From positions 1-64,000 of the forward strand of contig JAJDYR010000029.1 of NCBI GenBank assembly GCA_022825065.1: a stretch of DNA of 64,000 bases, in the 5' to 3' direction. Both the position numbers and the translations under genes were made by a program. The stretch comes from a bacterium. GTDB lineage: Bacteria; UBA8248. A model generated the notes under the pieces. That model did no database searches. It saw nothing but the letters and a program-made list of their open reading frames with translations, and was not told the origin of the DNA. The first letter of the stretch is position 1, and each line of letters begins with the position of its first letter. Positions 16,647 through 26,196 of the stretch are shown in pieces.

Positions 16647-16657
16647 TTGTCCTACCA
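16647..16657. promoter_or_regulatory. candidate GntR/FadR-type operator
   Basis: TTGTCCTACCA (complement TGGTAGGACAA) matches the FadR-subfamily consensus TNGTNNNACNA at every fixed position. It lies about 50 bases upstream of the GntR start codon, where autoregulation would act. I found no equally good second copy in the 15779-15886 gap. Confidence 0.45.
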
Positions 16658-16934
16658 GTAAATTTACGTCCGTTTCCGGGAGGTGTCAACCGAAAATACG
16701 GGTCAATACGGGATTTTGGGGCAAACATGCGGAAATCGGCGGAATTTTTGCGGGTTTTTCTCTTTTTCATGGAAACGCACGCGCCGGTCCTTCGTGAACC
16801 TCCATGCCGCCGACCCTGAAACAGGGTTTTCAACAGGCCCGAAGAATGAGGGATTGCAGCCAGTCCGGCGGGTGCGGCATTTGATCGTCTTCGCGGCGTT
16901 CGGTGACCTGCGAAGGGCAACCATCCGCGTGCAG

Positions 16935-16955
16935 GGGTCGCATACCATGCGACCC
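16935..16955. repeat. GGGTCGCAT palindrome, second copy
   Basis: GGGTCGCAT and ATGCGACCC are separated by ACC. The arms are identical to the palindrome at 505-524. About 40 bases downstream comes GCGGCCCCTACAAAA, the same CCCCTACA-type tail that follows the other copy. Confidence 0.6.
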
Positions 16956-17423
16956 TGTTTTTTCGCCCTCCGGCGACGGGCCGGGTATACGCGGCCCCTA
17001 CAAAAAGGCGAAAACCCTGGATGCCGCAATCTCTCCCTTCTCAGTCGGGGATGATGCCGGAATGACGAGCAAAAACGAGTCGCGATTGACCTCCCCGGTC
17101 GGGGCTGCTCACGCATTTCCGCGCATTTGCCCGCATTTGCGATGCCCGCGAAGCCTCCGGGATTCGGTATCGTGCGCGCGACGCGGGAAAACGGTTTTCC
17201 CGCTTCACCTGGAACGGAACGAAAGGGAGAAGAGGCCATCTCATGGAACCGGGCGAGGGGCGAGAATGATGACGGCGAACTCTTCCGCGCAGGCCGCAAA
17301 CGCTCGCTCCTCGCTCGCGTTGAACCCCCAACCGCGCCATCTTCGGGGTGCGGAGCCGGGGCGAGAGGAAATGCCGGTGGAGCCGAGCGCGGCGAAGGCA
17401 ATGAAAATAATGATATTTTCGGT

Positions 17424-17461
17424 AAAATTAGATAAATTTACGGGGTTTTTCGATAAATTTC
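17424..17461 (+). repeat. AT-rich 38-base repeat, copy 1
   Basis: The core GATAAATTTACGGGG is flanked by AAAATTA and TTTTTCGATAAATTTC. It matches the reverse complement of 31915-31952 at 34 of 38 positions by my count. Both copies lie in AT-rich patches in gene-free gaps. Confidence 0.6.
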
Positions 17462-17823
17462 TGAATCTTCTTTTTCAAATAAATTACTATGATTCAGATA
17501 TTTATGCTAATAACTTAACGTCATGTATTCAAATATGGCGGCAAAAAAAGTTTTTCGGCTCCCCCGCATTTCCCCGCAACAGCCCGCATTTGCGCGCCGG
17601 GCGCCGCCTGGTTCGCTCCCTTCGCTCGCCCCCGTCCGCCCCGGATTCCGGAGGTCCCTCCCCCTCCGCCCGCTCCGGCGCCGAAGCGAGGCGAGAAGGC
17701 GAAGGGGGCTCCCGCATGGAAACGGCGAAAAACTCCCCTCGCCTTTTCGCCCGGACGCCGTGATGCTAGGATTTCCCGTCTTCAATTTCGCCTCATCATC
17801 TTCTCTATGAAAGATGGAATGCC

Positions 17824-19038
17824 TTGAAGAAATGGCAAATCCTCGCCCTGCTCACCACCGGCCACGCCTGTGAACACTGGTTCCAGGGCGTCCTGGGGCC
17901 CGTCATCCCCTTTCTCGCGGCGGACTTGGGGCTGACCCTCACCCAGGTGGGGCTCCTCTTCACCGGCCGAGCGGTGATGAGCGCCTTCAGCAGCGTGGGC
18001 ACGGGCTACGTCATCGACGCCTACGGCGGCGGGAAATGGCTGCTGGTCGGCTGCATGGCTTCTGCCGCTCTGTTCTACGGCGGGGCGGGCTTCGCCACGG
18101 GGTTCCTGACGCTCGCCCCCATCATCTGGCTGAGCGGTTTGGCGACGCACACCTGGCACCCTCCCTCCATGGGGCTGCTGAGCATGCGCTTCGATAATCG
18201 AAAGGGTTTGGCTCTGGGCGTGCACGGCACGGGCGCAAACCTGGGGCAGACCCTGGCGCCCATCATCGCGGGCTACCTGCTCCTCGTCATGAGCTGGCGG
18301 GGCGTTTTGATGGTGAACACGATACCGCTTTTCGCCACGGCGATGCTCCTGTGGATTTTTCTGGAGCCGTTCCAGATCAGCGGAAAGCAAAAACCCGGCT
18401 CCTCGATCACGCCCCGCAACTTCGTGGATGCGCTTATCAAGAATCCCGGGATGCTGGGGGCTTGCGTGCTCTCGGGCGTGCGGACGCTGGCGCACAACGT
18501 CGTCTCGATATTTCTGGCCATATTGCTGGTGAGAAAATACGGCGTGGGTCCGAGCACCCTGGGCCTTGCGCTCGGCATGTACTCGGCGGCCTCCATATTC
18601 CCCGAAACGATCGTCGGCTATCTCTCCGACAGGATTTCCCGAAAGCTGATCCTCTTCTTCGGGACCGCCGCCGGCGGAATCGCGCTGTTCCTGATTCCCC
18701 ACGCGGGCACGGGCATTTCCCTGTACGTCTGCGTCGCGTCGGTCGGCGTTTTTCTCATCTCCATGCGCTCGGTGATTTTCGCATATGGTTTCGAAGTCAG
18801 TCCGCCCAGGCTGGCCGGCAGCGTCGTCGGCGTTATTTTCACGGCGAACCAGATTTTTGTTGGCCTTGGATTGTTTTTTCTGGGTATACTGGCGGATGCA
18901 TACGGCTTGGAGTTCGTTTTCGGAGCAATCGGCATAGCGTGTCTGGGAAGTCTGATCGCCTTCTCATGGTTGCCCAGAACGGAGGAGAATTCGCCCCTGC
19001 ACCAGGCAGCGGCGAATCCGGGAGATCCTGCGCGCTAG
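17824..19038 (+). CDS. MFS transporter
   Basis: 404 residues, about 12 membrane segments in two halves, with the loop motif GYVIDAYGGGKWLLVG between TM2 and TM3 (degenerate MFS GxxxDRxGRR) and a second copy GYLSDRISRKLILFFG between TM8 and TM9. The start is a TTG at 17824 (LKKWQILALL); the only nearby ATGs are out of frame. It stands alone upstream of glnE, about 30 bases before it. Similar to oxalate/formate-type or general anion MFS carriers in overall layout, but no substrate can be read from sequence. Confidence 0.88.
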   Translation: MKKWQILALLTTGHACEHWFQGVLGPVIPFLAADLGLTLTQVGLLFTGRAVMSAFSSVGTGYVIDAYGGGKWLLVGCMASAALFYGGAGFATGFLTLAPIIWLSGLATHTWHPPSMGLLSMRFDNRKGLALGVHGTGANLGQTLAPIIAGYLLLVMSWRGVLMVNTIPLFATAMLLWIFLEPFQISGKQKPGSSITPRNFVDALIKNPGMLGACVLSGVRTLAHNVVSIFLAILLVRKYGVGPSTLGLALGMYSAASIFPETIVGYLSDRISRKLILFFGTAAGGIALFLIPHAGTGISLYVCVASVGVFLISMRSVIFAYGFEVSPPRLAGSVVGVIFTANQIFVGLGLFFLGILADAYGLEFVFGAIGIACLGSLIAFSWLPRTEENSPLHQAAANPGDPAR

Positions 19039-19068
19039 TCCTTCATGATTCGTCCGGGGGGATTTGAT

Positions 19069-22000
19069 ATGAGTGATCGGATTGATGTGCACCCGGGGTT
19101 TTCTCATATCGAAAAACTCTTGCCGGGGGGCGCCCCCACCCCAGCGGCAAAAGACCTGCTCGGCCTGATCGGAGTCAGCGACCCTCTGGGTATAACCAGA
19201 AATCTTCAGTCCCTGGCCTTGCACCCTGCGTTCCCGCGCAACAATTCAGAGTTCCTGCTCCAGCTGCTCTCATCTCTGCGCGATACGTTCGACCCGGAGC
19301 GCGCTCTGAGCAACTTCGAGCGCATTCTGGGCACTCGGGAGAAGCCGGATCTTCTCCTGAAAGCCCTCACCCGATCCGATGAGCGCAGAGCGGAATTCTT
19401 CGCGCTGGCCGGCGGGAGCCAGTTCCTGATCGAAACGATTCTGCGGCATCCTCATTTCCTCGACTGGCTCCTGCGGCCCGGCACGTTGAGGGCTGCCCGC
19501 ACGAAAGAAAAAATGGTCGCCGAATTGTGGCAGTGGGTTCGTGAGAGTCAGGATGCGCCCAACGGGCCGGAAAATGCCATGCGCCGCTTCCGTCAGCGCG
19601 AATACCTGAGAATCGCCGTGCTGGACCTGATGCGGCGGGCGTCGCTCATGGAGATCACCACGAACCTCTCCCATCTGGCGGACGCCTGCCTGGAGGCGGC
19701 TGTCCGCATCGCAAGGGCCGAACTCGTGGAAAAATACGGGAAGCCCCGCCACAAAGGGGCGGACGGGAGATGGCGGAATACCGAATTCAGCGTGATCGGG
19801 ATGGGCAAGCTCGGCGGGCTGGAACTCAACTTCAGCTCGGACATCGATCTGATCTTCGTGTATTCATCCGACGAAGGCCAGACGACCGGCGTGACGGACG
19901 CGATTACCGGCCGGACGAAAAGGAGCATCTCCAACCACGAGTTTTTCGCCCATCTCTCCCGGCGCCTCATATCCCTGATGGCGAAAAACACCGAAGAGGG
20001 TCATGTGTTCCGCATCGACACGCGTCTCAGGCCCGAGGGTTCGCAGGGCGCACTGGCCTATTCGCTCAGAAGCTGCGAAGTCTATTACGAATCCTGGGGC
20101 GAGACGTGGGAGCGGCAGGCCCTCATCAAATCCCGCCATTGCGCGGGTTCCGCCGCCTTGAGCGATGATTTCATGAAAATGATTCGCCCTTTCGTGTATC
20201 GGCGGACGATGGACATCAGCGTGCTCGAGGAGATCGGCCGCATCAAGAACCGCATCAACGAAAATCTGAAAGGCGTAGACGCCGCGACGCGAAACGTGAA
20301 GCTCGGCGAAGGCGGCATCCGGGAGATTGAATTCATCACCCAGGCCCTGCAACTCATCTATGGCGGTCGCGAAACGCTCCTCCAGAACCCGAGTACGCTC
20401 GAGGGGCTCTCCATCATCGAGGCGCTCGGCCTCCTGCCCCCGCATGAGTGCGACCAACTCTCGAACGCCTACGTGTTCTTGCGAGACGTGGAACACCGCG
20501 TGCAGGTCACGCACGGGCTTCAGACGCATGAGGTTCCTGCCGACGAGAAGAGTCTGAACGTGCTGGCGCGCAAGATGGACTGTGCGGAGAGTAACGAACT
20601 GAAAACCCGGCTGGCGTATCACCAGAACAACGTATCGAGGATTTTTGAAAACATGTTCCAAAGCGAAGACGGGGAGGAGGAAGTGGAAGCGGCGGGCGGG
20701 CGGGCGACCCCGGCGCTTACCCTGGGGGATTCACTATCCGCCGAGGATTTGGCTACATACAGCTTCGTGGACCCCGAAGGCGTCAGCACGCACCTCAAGC
20801 TCCTGAGGAACGGCGCATCACTCGAGCACGTCAGCGCCAAGGCGAAACGAATTTTCGACGAACTCCTCCCGCGCCTGCTGTATCAAACGCTCGACCTCCC
20901 GGAACCGGACAGAGCCATCGCGCACCTCAATAAATTCGTGGAGCGAGGAGGCGGCCGCGAATCCATCCTGGGGTTCATGGCCGAGCAGGAAGAATCGCTG
21001 GAGATCATTCTCAAGCTCTTCGCCTCGAGCAATTACCTGGCCGAGGTTCTGATCGAACAACCAGGCCTTCTCGAAACGCTCTTTCAGAGGGAAACCCTCT
21101 CCGAACCGCGCTCCAAGGAGGCGCTTGCCGGGGAACTCAAAAAAATAACCGACGCGCAAATCTCGGCGGAAGAAAAATTCACCCGTCTGCATTGGGTCAA
21201 AAAAAGCGAGGAACTCGCCATAGGCATCAGAAGCATTCTCGGGGCGGCGGACATCCTGGAGACCCTCTCCTCCCTCTCCCAGCTTGCCGAAGCCACGCTC
21301 AAGAGCGGCTACGCGATTGCCCGCGAGAGAATGCTCAAACTCTACGGCGTCCCGATGGAGGCGGAAACGGGGGCGGAAGCCCGGTTCGCCATCATCGGAC
21401 TCGGCAAGATGGGAAGCGGGGAGATGAACTATGGCTCGGATCTGGACCTGATATTCGTCTACAGCGCCGCCGGCAACACGAGCGGACAAATCGACGGAAA
21501 ACCCGCAGAATACAAATCCGTCTCGAATCATGAATTCTACATCAAGGTCGCCACATGCCTCCGCGACGGCCTCGCCGCATCGGCCACGCGCGAGAGGACC
21601 TACGAAATGGACCTGCGCCTGCGGCCCGAAGGTGAAAAGGGGGCACTGGCCGCCCCGATAGATGTATTCATGGACTACTTTGAGAACCGTGCTGAAATAT
21701 GGGAAAGACAAGCGCTCACAAGATCAAGGTATCTTGCGGGATCGCAGGAGTTCGGTGCGGAATTCATGGCGCTTGTGAATGATTTCGTATATGAGAGCGA
21801 AGCGCCCGCAGACCTCGTCGATCAGGTTCGCCACATGCGCGGGCGCATCGAAAAAGAACTCTCCGCTGAGGACGAGGGAATCGCCGACATCAAGCTCGGT
21901 CGCGGGGGGATCATCGACATCGAGTTCTTGACGCAGTATCTACTGATCCAGAATGGAGGGGCGCATCCAGAACTCCGGGTTCCGAACACCTACCTTGCAT

Positions 22001-22284
22001 TGCAAGCGCTGAACAAGGCGGGGTTGCTTACGGACCAGGACACAGGCGCGCTGCTCGATGGATACCGCTTCTTGCGCCTCGTCGAGAACCGGCTCCGCAT
22101 CGGTAATGCGCAGTCGATCAACATTTTTTTGAAAACGCGACGGGCGATGGACATGTTGGCGCGTCGGATGAATTTCGTGGATGATATGGACGGTAGCGCC
22201 CATGCCAAGCTGCTGGCCCGGTATGAGGAAAATACGGACCGCGTAAGAGAGGTTTATGAGAAAATCGTAGTTGCGAACACGTGA
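19069..22284 (+). CDS. glnE: bifunctional glutamine synthetase adenylyltransferase/deadenylase
   Basis: 1071 residues from an ATG at 19069, preceded by GGGGGGA; an upstream in-frame ATG at 19045 is less likely. Two nucleotidyltransferase domains are visible. The N-terminal deadenylylase has GMGKLGGLELNFSSDIDLIF and the C-terminal adenylylase has GLGKMGSGEMNYGSDLDLIF, each with the DxD metal pair. The helical linkers (RHPHFLDWLL, EDGLAASATRERTYEMDLR-like blocks) and the ENRLRIGNAQ C-terminus fit the family. GlnE switches dodecameric glutamine synthetase on and off by (de)adenylylating a Tyr, under PII control. The GS encoded at 56599 lacks that Tyr, so the target must be elsewhere. Confidence 0.95.
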   Translation: MSDRIDVHPGFSHIEKLLPGGAPTPAAKDLLGLIGVSDPLGITRNLQSLALHPAFPRNNSEFLLQLLSSLRDTFDPERALSNFERILGTREKPDLLLKALTRSDERRAEFFALAGGSQFLIETILRHPHFLDWLLRPGTLRAARTKEKMVAELWQWVRESQDAPNGPENAMRRFRQREYLRIAVLDLMRRASLMEITTNLSHLADACLEAAVRIARAELVEKYGKPRHKGADGRWRNTEFSVIGMGKLGGLELNFSSDIDLIFVYSSDEGQTTGVTDAITGRTKRSISNHEFFAHLSRRLISLMAKNTEEGHVFRIDTRLRPEGSQGALAYSLRSCEVYYESWGETWERQALIKSRHCAGSAALSDDFMKMIRPFVYRRTMDISVLEEIGRIKNRINENLKGVDAATRNVKLGEGGIREIEFITQALQLIYGGRETLLQNPSTLEGLSIIEALGLLPPHECDQLSNAYVFLRDVEHRVQVTHGLQTHEVPADEKSLNVLARKMDCAESNELKTRLAYHQNNVSRIFENMFQSEDGEEEVEAAGGRATPALTLGDSLSAEDLATYSFVDPEGVSTHLKLLRNGASLEHVSAKAKRIFDELLPRLLYQTLDLPEPDRAIAHLNKFVERGGGRESILGFMAEQEESLEIILKLFASSNYLAEVLIEQPGLLETLFQRETLSEPRSKEALAGELKKITDAQISAEEKFTRLHWVKKSEELAIGIRSILGAADILETLSSLSQLAEATLKSGYAIARERMLKLYGVPMEAETGAEARFAIIGLGKMGSGEMNYGSDLDLIFVYSAAGNTSGQIDGKPAEYKSVSNHEFYIKVATCLRDGLAASATRERTYEMDLRLRPEGEKGALAAPIDVFMDYFENRAEIWERQALTRSRYLAGSQEFGAEFMALVNDFVYESEAPADLVDQVRHMRGRIEKELSAEDEGIADIKLGRGGIIDIEFLTQYLLIQNGGAHPELRVPNTYLALQALNKAGLLTDQDTGALLDGYRFLRLVENRLRIGNAQSINIFLKTRRAMDMLARRMNFVDDMDGSAHAKLLARYEENTDRVREVYEKIVVANT

Positions 22285-22359
22285 TCGCCCGGCGGGAGTC
22301 GCAGACCGGGCATCCCCGCTTGCTTTCCATCTCCAACAACCAACGCCAGAGGGTTCGAA

Positions 22360-23583
22360 TTGCTAATCAATCCTGATCGTTTTCGCCAGTCCATGGAGGA
22401 GATGGCCCGGGTCGGAGCGACAAAAGGAGGCGGCGTAAACCGCCTCACGCTCTCAGACGCCGATAAACAGGCGCGGGATCTATTCGCCGGTTGGGCAGAC
22501 GGCGCCGGCCTTGAGTTGCGGATTGACGAGATGGGAAACATGTTCGCCAGGCGCGCGGGCCGGGAAAACGACGCCCCTCCCGCCATGGCGGGCAGCCACC
22601 TCGACAGCGTGCCCAATGGAGGGCGATTCGATGGCTCGCTGGGCGTGCTGGCCGCCCTGGAAGCCGTGAGGACGCTGAACGACAAGAACATATCGACGAG
22701 ACGCCCGGTAGAGATCGTCAACTGGACGAATGAAGAAGGTCCCCGATTCCCGCCGTCCATGATGGGAAGCGGCGTGTTCGCGGGCGCGATACCGCTCGAG
22801 AGCGCCTATGAGGCAAAAGACGCTGAGGGTGCGAGGTTTATCGATGAACTCGAGCGCATCGGCTACCGGGGAGATGCGCCCTGCACCCCCCGGCCTGTCG
22901 GGTCGTACCTCGAACTCCACATCGAACAAGGCCCTGCCCTCGTGAGCGAGGGGGTGCAGGTAGGCGTCGTGGAGGGGATTTTCGGCCTCACGTGGCTCCG
23001 GGTCACCATGAAAGGAGAGCGCGACCACGCTGGCCCCACGCCGATGCACATGCGGCGTGATGCCCTGGTGGGTGCGGCGCGGACGATCGCGGCCATCCGT
23101 GAAATCCCGGGGAAACTGCATCCCGAATTCGTCGCCACGGTTGGGGAATTCTCCCTTTCCCCCAATGCAATTAACGTCATTCCCGATGACGTAACGTTCT
23201 CGGTCGATTTCAGGCACAGCGACCCGGACCTGCTGAGGGAGGCGCGAAAGCTCATCGAGGAGGCCACGCACAGAGAGGCGGAGAAAGAAAATCTCGAGAT
23301 CGAGATTCAGGACGTCGGCGGCTCTACTCCCACCGCGTTTGACGCAAACGCCGCGCGGGCAGTCCGAAGCGCGTGCGAGGAGTCGGGCTACAGCCATCGC
23401 TCCATGTGGAGCGCCGCCGGTCATGACGCCCGCTACGCGGCAGACCTGGGGCCCACGGCCATGATTTTCGTACCCTGTGTCGCCGGAAAGAGCCACTCCG
23501 AAGAAGAGGACATGGACTGGGAGGACGCCTACAGGGGATGCGACGTCCTGGCGCGCGGGTTGCTGAAAATGGCGGATTCATAG
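22360..23583 (+). CDS. M20 family Zn-dependent amidohydrolase (N-carbamoyl-amino acid hydrolase/allantoate amidohydrolase type)
   Basis: 407 residues from a TTG (22360). Metal-binding segments are AGSHLDSVPNGGRFDGSLG (His and bridging Asp), NWTNEEGPRFPPSMMGSGVFAG (Glu pair), LELHIEQGPAL (His) and the C-terminal SAAGHDARYAADLGPTAMIF (His). The lid/dimerisation domain contains GERDHAGPTPMHMRRDALVGA. This set defines the HyuC/AllC/beta-ureidopropionase branch of M20, which hydrolyses N-carbamoyl or ureido groups in the cytosol. The polysaccharide deacetylase gene follows 31 bases later on the same strand. The exact substrate is not decidable. Confidence 0.92.
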   Translation: MLINPDRFRQSMEEMARVGATKGGGVNRLTLSDADKQARDLFAGWADGAGLELRIDEMGNMFARRAGRENDAPPAMAGSHLDSVPNGGRFDGSLGVLAALEAVRTLNDKNISTRRPVEIVNWTNEEGPRFPPSMMGSGVFAGAIPLESAYEAKDAEGARFIDELERIGYRGDAPCTPRPVGSYLELHIEQGPALVSEGVQVGVVEGIFGLTWLRVTMKGERDHAGPTPMHMRRDALVGAARTIAAIREIPGKLHPEFVATVGEFSLSPNAINVIPDDVTFSVDFRHSDPDLLREARKLIEEATHREAEKENLEIEIQDVGGSTPTAFDANAARAVRSACEESGYSHRSMWSAAGHDARYAADLGPTAMIFVPCVAGKSHSEEEDMDWEDAYRGCDVLARGLLKMADS

Positions 23584-23614
23584 ACTTTTCACAAGAACGC
23601 ATGAGGGGAAACGA

Positions 23615-24454
23615 ATGCCTAGAGTGAAATGGGAAAACGGGGCGCGATGCGCCGTGTGTCTGACTTTCGACGTGGACGGCGAGACGGTCTGGATGGGCCG
23701 GGACCCCTCGCTGGGGGGCCGCCCCATTCACAACTCCATGGGCGCTTACGGCCCCAAGGTGGGGATTCCCCGGATACTCAAGCTGCTGAAGAAATACAGC
23801 CTGCCCGGCGCTTTCTACATCCCGAGCTGGACGGTGGAAAAATGGCCGAAGATGACGGAATCCATCGTGAAGGCGGGGCATGAAATCGGCCACCACGGCC
23901 ATATACATGAAAAACCCTATCAGATGTGCGACGCCGAGCGCGAGGAGGAGTTGCTCGTGCGCGCCCTCGACATCTTAAGGCGCGATACAGGGCAGGAAAT
24001 CCTCGGCTCGCGCACCCCCTCGGCGGACCCGAGCGTCCACACGATGGGGCTGCTCAAAAAATACGGGCTTTTGTACCACTCGAACATGATGGACGACGAC
24101 TGGCCTTATTATCACGATTGCGGCCTCGTGGAGTTGCCCACCAAGTGGAGCCTCGACGATTTCATCTTCTTCGCCCACAGCACGAATCCGCCGCTCGGCC
24201 ACGGAATCCGCGACCCCGAATCGGTATATTCGATATGGGTGGAGGAGTTCGAGGGCACGTATGAGGAAGGCGGATACATCAACATCATGTGCCATCCCCA
24301 GATCATCGGCCAACACCACCGGATGCGGATGCTGGAGAGGCTGATTCAGCACATTCTAGCGAAGGGCGACGCCTGGGTCGCCGCACCCGTCGACGTGGCG
24401 AAGTGCTGGGCGTCGCAGAGGAAAGCGCCCAGGACCAGCAGGGCGAGAAGATAG
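23615..24454 (+). CDS. polysaccharide deacetylase family (NodB/PuuE-like) hydrolase
   Basis: 279 residues. The carbohydrate-esterase-4 motifs are LTFDVDGE (metal Asp and general base), GHEIGHHGHIHEKP (HxxxH metal ligands), a GSRTPSADPS motif 3 and a late MCHPQIIGQHHR motif. There is no signal peptide, so a cytosolic enzyme is likely. The long insert with GLLKKYGLLYHSNMMDDDWPYY is typical of the PuuE/HpPgdA branch, which includes allantoinase-like and cyclic-imide hydrolases rather than chitin deacetylases. Its pairing with the upstream ureido-type M20 hydrolase supports an imide/ureide degradation role (inference). Confidence 0.9.
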   Translation: MPRVKWENGARCAVCLTFDVDGETVWMGRDPSLGGRPIHNSMGAYGPKVGIPRILKLLKKYSLPGAFYIPSWTVEKWPKMTESIVKAGHEIGHHGHIHEKPYQMCDAEREEELLVRALDILRRDTGQEILGSRTPSADPSVHTMGLLKKYGLLYHSNMMDDDWPYYHDCGLVELPTKWSLDDFIFFAHSTNPPLGHGIRDPESVYSIWVEEFEGTYEEGGYINIMCHPQIIGQHHRMRMLERLIQHILAKGDAWVAAPVDVAKCWASQRKAPRTSRARR

Positions 24455-24468
24455 GACGAGGCCTGTAC

Positions 24469-24906
24469 TCAGGGTATCGGAGAGAGCCATCCCAGCAGGC
24501 CGCCATAGACGGCGTGGGCGATCACGGCGGTCTGCCACGCTCTGGGGTGGAACTTCCGGCTGAAAAAACCGTGCCCCGTGATGAGCGGGTTGAAGACGCA
24601 TTGCGAGAAAATCAGGAGCGCCCCGCCCCAGATCAAGCCGCGCACGACGTTTGGCCCGGGAAGACATCCCGCCGCCCAGGTGGCGTACAGCAAACCGAAG
24701 ATGATCCCGTTCAGATGCACCGCGATGAAGCCGAGCGCATAAGGCGGATTCCCCTCGTACGCCTCTCCGAACAGGAGCATCGACACCCCCTTGCCGAAGT
24801 CGAGCTTCACCATGCCTATCTTGTCCGCGATAAGGGCGAAGACCAGATGGGCGTAGGTGGCCAGAAAAGATGCTACGCAGACGACGAGAAAATCACCCGG
24901 GTTCAT
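24469..24906 (-). CDS. small multipass membrane protein, unknown function
   Basis: 145 residues with four hydrophobic segments: FLVVCVASFLATYAHLVFAL, ALGFIAVHLNGIIFGLLYAT, VRGLIWGGALLIFSQCVF and WQTAVIAHAVYGGLLGWLS. Two histidines sit in or beside membrane helices. It ends with a loop-rich HPRAWQTAV region as in DUF6789-type proteins, but I do not recognise the family firmly. It is convergent with the deacetylase (15 bases apart) and upstream of the LVIVD protein on the same strand. Confidence 0.75.
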   Translation of the reverse strand: MNPGDFLVVCVASFLATYAHLVFALIADKIGMVKLDFGKGVSMLLFGEAYEGNPPYALGFIAVHLNGIIFGLLYATWAAGCLPGPNVVRGLIWGGALLIFSQCVFNPLITGHGFFSRKFHPRAWQTAVIAHAVYGGLLGWLSPIP

Positions 24907-24973
24907 AAAAACCCCCTCCCCGCTTCGCTGAATTCACTTCACACAGGTGGAGCGCATACGCTCCCTCACGACC

Positions 24974-26155
24974 CTACCCGGTGTATTCGAGAATATGCAT
25001 CCCCGCTCCGTTCCGGTCGATCAGGTAGAGCAGGCCGCTCTCGTCCATACCGATGTCGTTTGATTGGGCGTAGTCCTTCCCGAAGTTGAGCTCGGGGATG
25101 TAGTGGCCCACTTCCCTGGGCCGGAACGGGTCTGACAAATCGATGGCCCGCAGCCCCGAATTGAAATACGTGAGGAAGATAATGTCCTTCCAGGGACCTT
25201 CGGCGGGCGTGTATTCCAGAATGTTGTGCGCGCCGAAGCGTCCTCCCCGGTTCATGTTCTCTTCCCTGTCGGGAATGTAGGTGGATATGGGTATCGGGTT
25301 CGTCTCGTCACGGATGTCCACCACCCACATGAACTGGCTGTGCTCGTAGTTCTCCTGTGCGCGCGCTTCGTCCGTCACCACTACGTACGGCCTGTCGCCG
25401 AGCGGCCACACGGTGTGCGTGGACCCGACAAAGGGCGGCGACCAGCAGAGATGTCCCACGCATTCGATGTTCCGCAGATCGCTGCAATCAAAAATGCCCA
25501 TGCCCGCCCCCCAGAAGCCGCAATACATACGATTCCCGCGAATGGTGGCGGGGCCGTGGCAGGTCCAGGAACGCTCGAAGTCATCCGGCTCCTCGTATTC
25601 ATAATCGAGACTCAGATCCTGCTGCGGCAGGCCGACGATGTTAAGCACATCGGGCTTCAAGGGGTTCTTGATGTCGAGAGTCCACATGACGCGGTTTCGC
25701 CACCCCTCGGCGTGGTTCGGCAGGAACGCGAGCCCGCGCTCGTTGTCGACGCCGAACCTGTGCGGCCCCGTGCCGGGCAGATCGAAAAAGCCGACTTCTT
25801 CGGGCTCCGCCGGATTGGAGATATCAAAAATGCACAGGCCCGCCCGCGCCGCTTCTCCTTCCGGCGTCTTCAAGCGTTCGTGATTCACGTACAGCAGGTT
25901 GTCCCCCACGATGCGCACCTTGTGATTGTGCAGGCCGGGAGGCGCGAACACCTCGGCGATGCGTCTCGGGTTGCTCGGATCCGATACGTCGTGGACGGTC
26001 CAGCCCTCGGGTCCGTCGTAGCTCGCCGTACCCACCGCGCCCACGTAGGCGTATCCGTCTTTCACCTCGACGAGGCTGCCCCCTCCCCATGCCGCGTCCG
26101 GGTCGTGTCCTATAAGTTTGAAATTCTTCGATTCAGCCGGTGCGCCTTTCGCCAT
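24974..26155 (-). CDS. LVIVD-repeat beta-propeller protein
   Basis: 393 residues from ATG at 26155, preceded by GGAGACGGACA. It contains repeated units of the form YAYVGAVG...VHDVSDPSNPRRIAEV, GLCIFDISNPAEPEEVGFF, WTLDIKNPLKPDVLN, MWVVDIRDETNPIPI and RAIDLSDPFRPREVGHY, which are LVIVD repeats expected to form a seven-bladed propeller. No signal peptide. Function is unknown; such proteins are probably binding scaffolds or lactonase-like. The dehydrogenase gene lies 41 bases upstream on the same strand, so the two are likely co-transcribed. Confidence 0.87.
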   Translation of the reverse strand: MAKGAPAESKNFKLIGHDPDAAWGGGSLVEVKDGYAYVGAVGTASYDGPEGWTVHDVSDPSNPRRIAEVFAPPGLHNHKVRIVGDNLLYVNHERLKTPEGEAARAGLCIFDISNPAEPEEVGFFDLPGTGPHRFGVDNERGLAFLPNHAEGWRNRVMWTLDIKNPLKPDVLNIVGLPQQDLSLDYEYEEPDDFERSWTCHGPATIRGNRMYCGFWGAGMGIFDCSDLRNIECVGHLCWSPPFVGSTHTVWPLGDRPYVVVTDEARAQENYEHSQFMWVVDIRDETNPIPISTYIPDREENMNRGGRFGAHNILEYTPAEGPWKDIIFLTYFNSGLRAIDLSDPFRPREVGHYIPELNFGKDYAQSNDIGMDESGLLYLIDRNGAGMHILEYTG

Positions 26156-26196
26156 TGTCCGTCTCCTGTGCATTCGTCGTGAAGCCAACCATGAAC

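Larger units (their letters stand above)
16595..17823. other. 1.2-kb gene-free interval
   Basis: No convincing gene. It contains a GGGTCGCAT palindrome (16935-16955), two GC-rich stretches rich in CGCATTTGC/CCGCATTTCC motifs (about 17110-17150 and 17565-17610), and a sharp AT-rich island at about 17400-17560 that includes a repeat shared with 31915-31952. Base composition swings strongly within it. It may be decayed mobile DNA. Confidence 0.55.
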
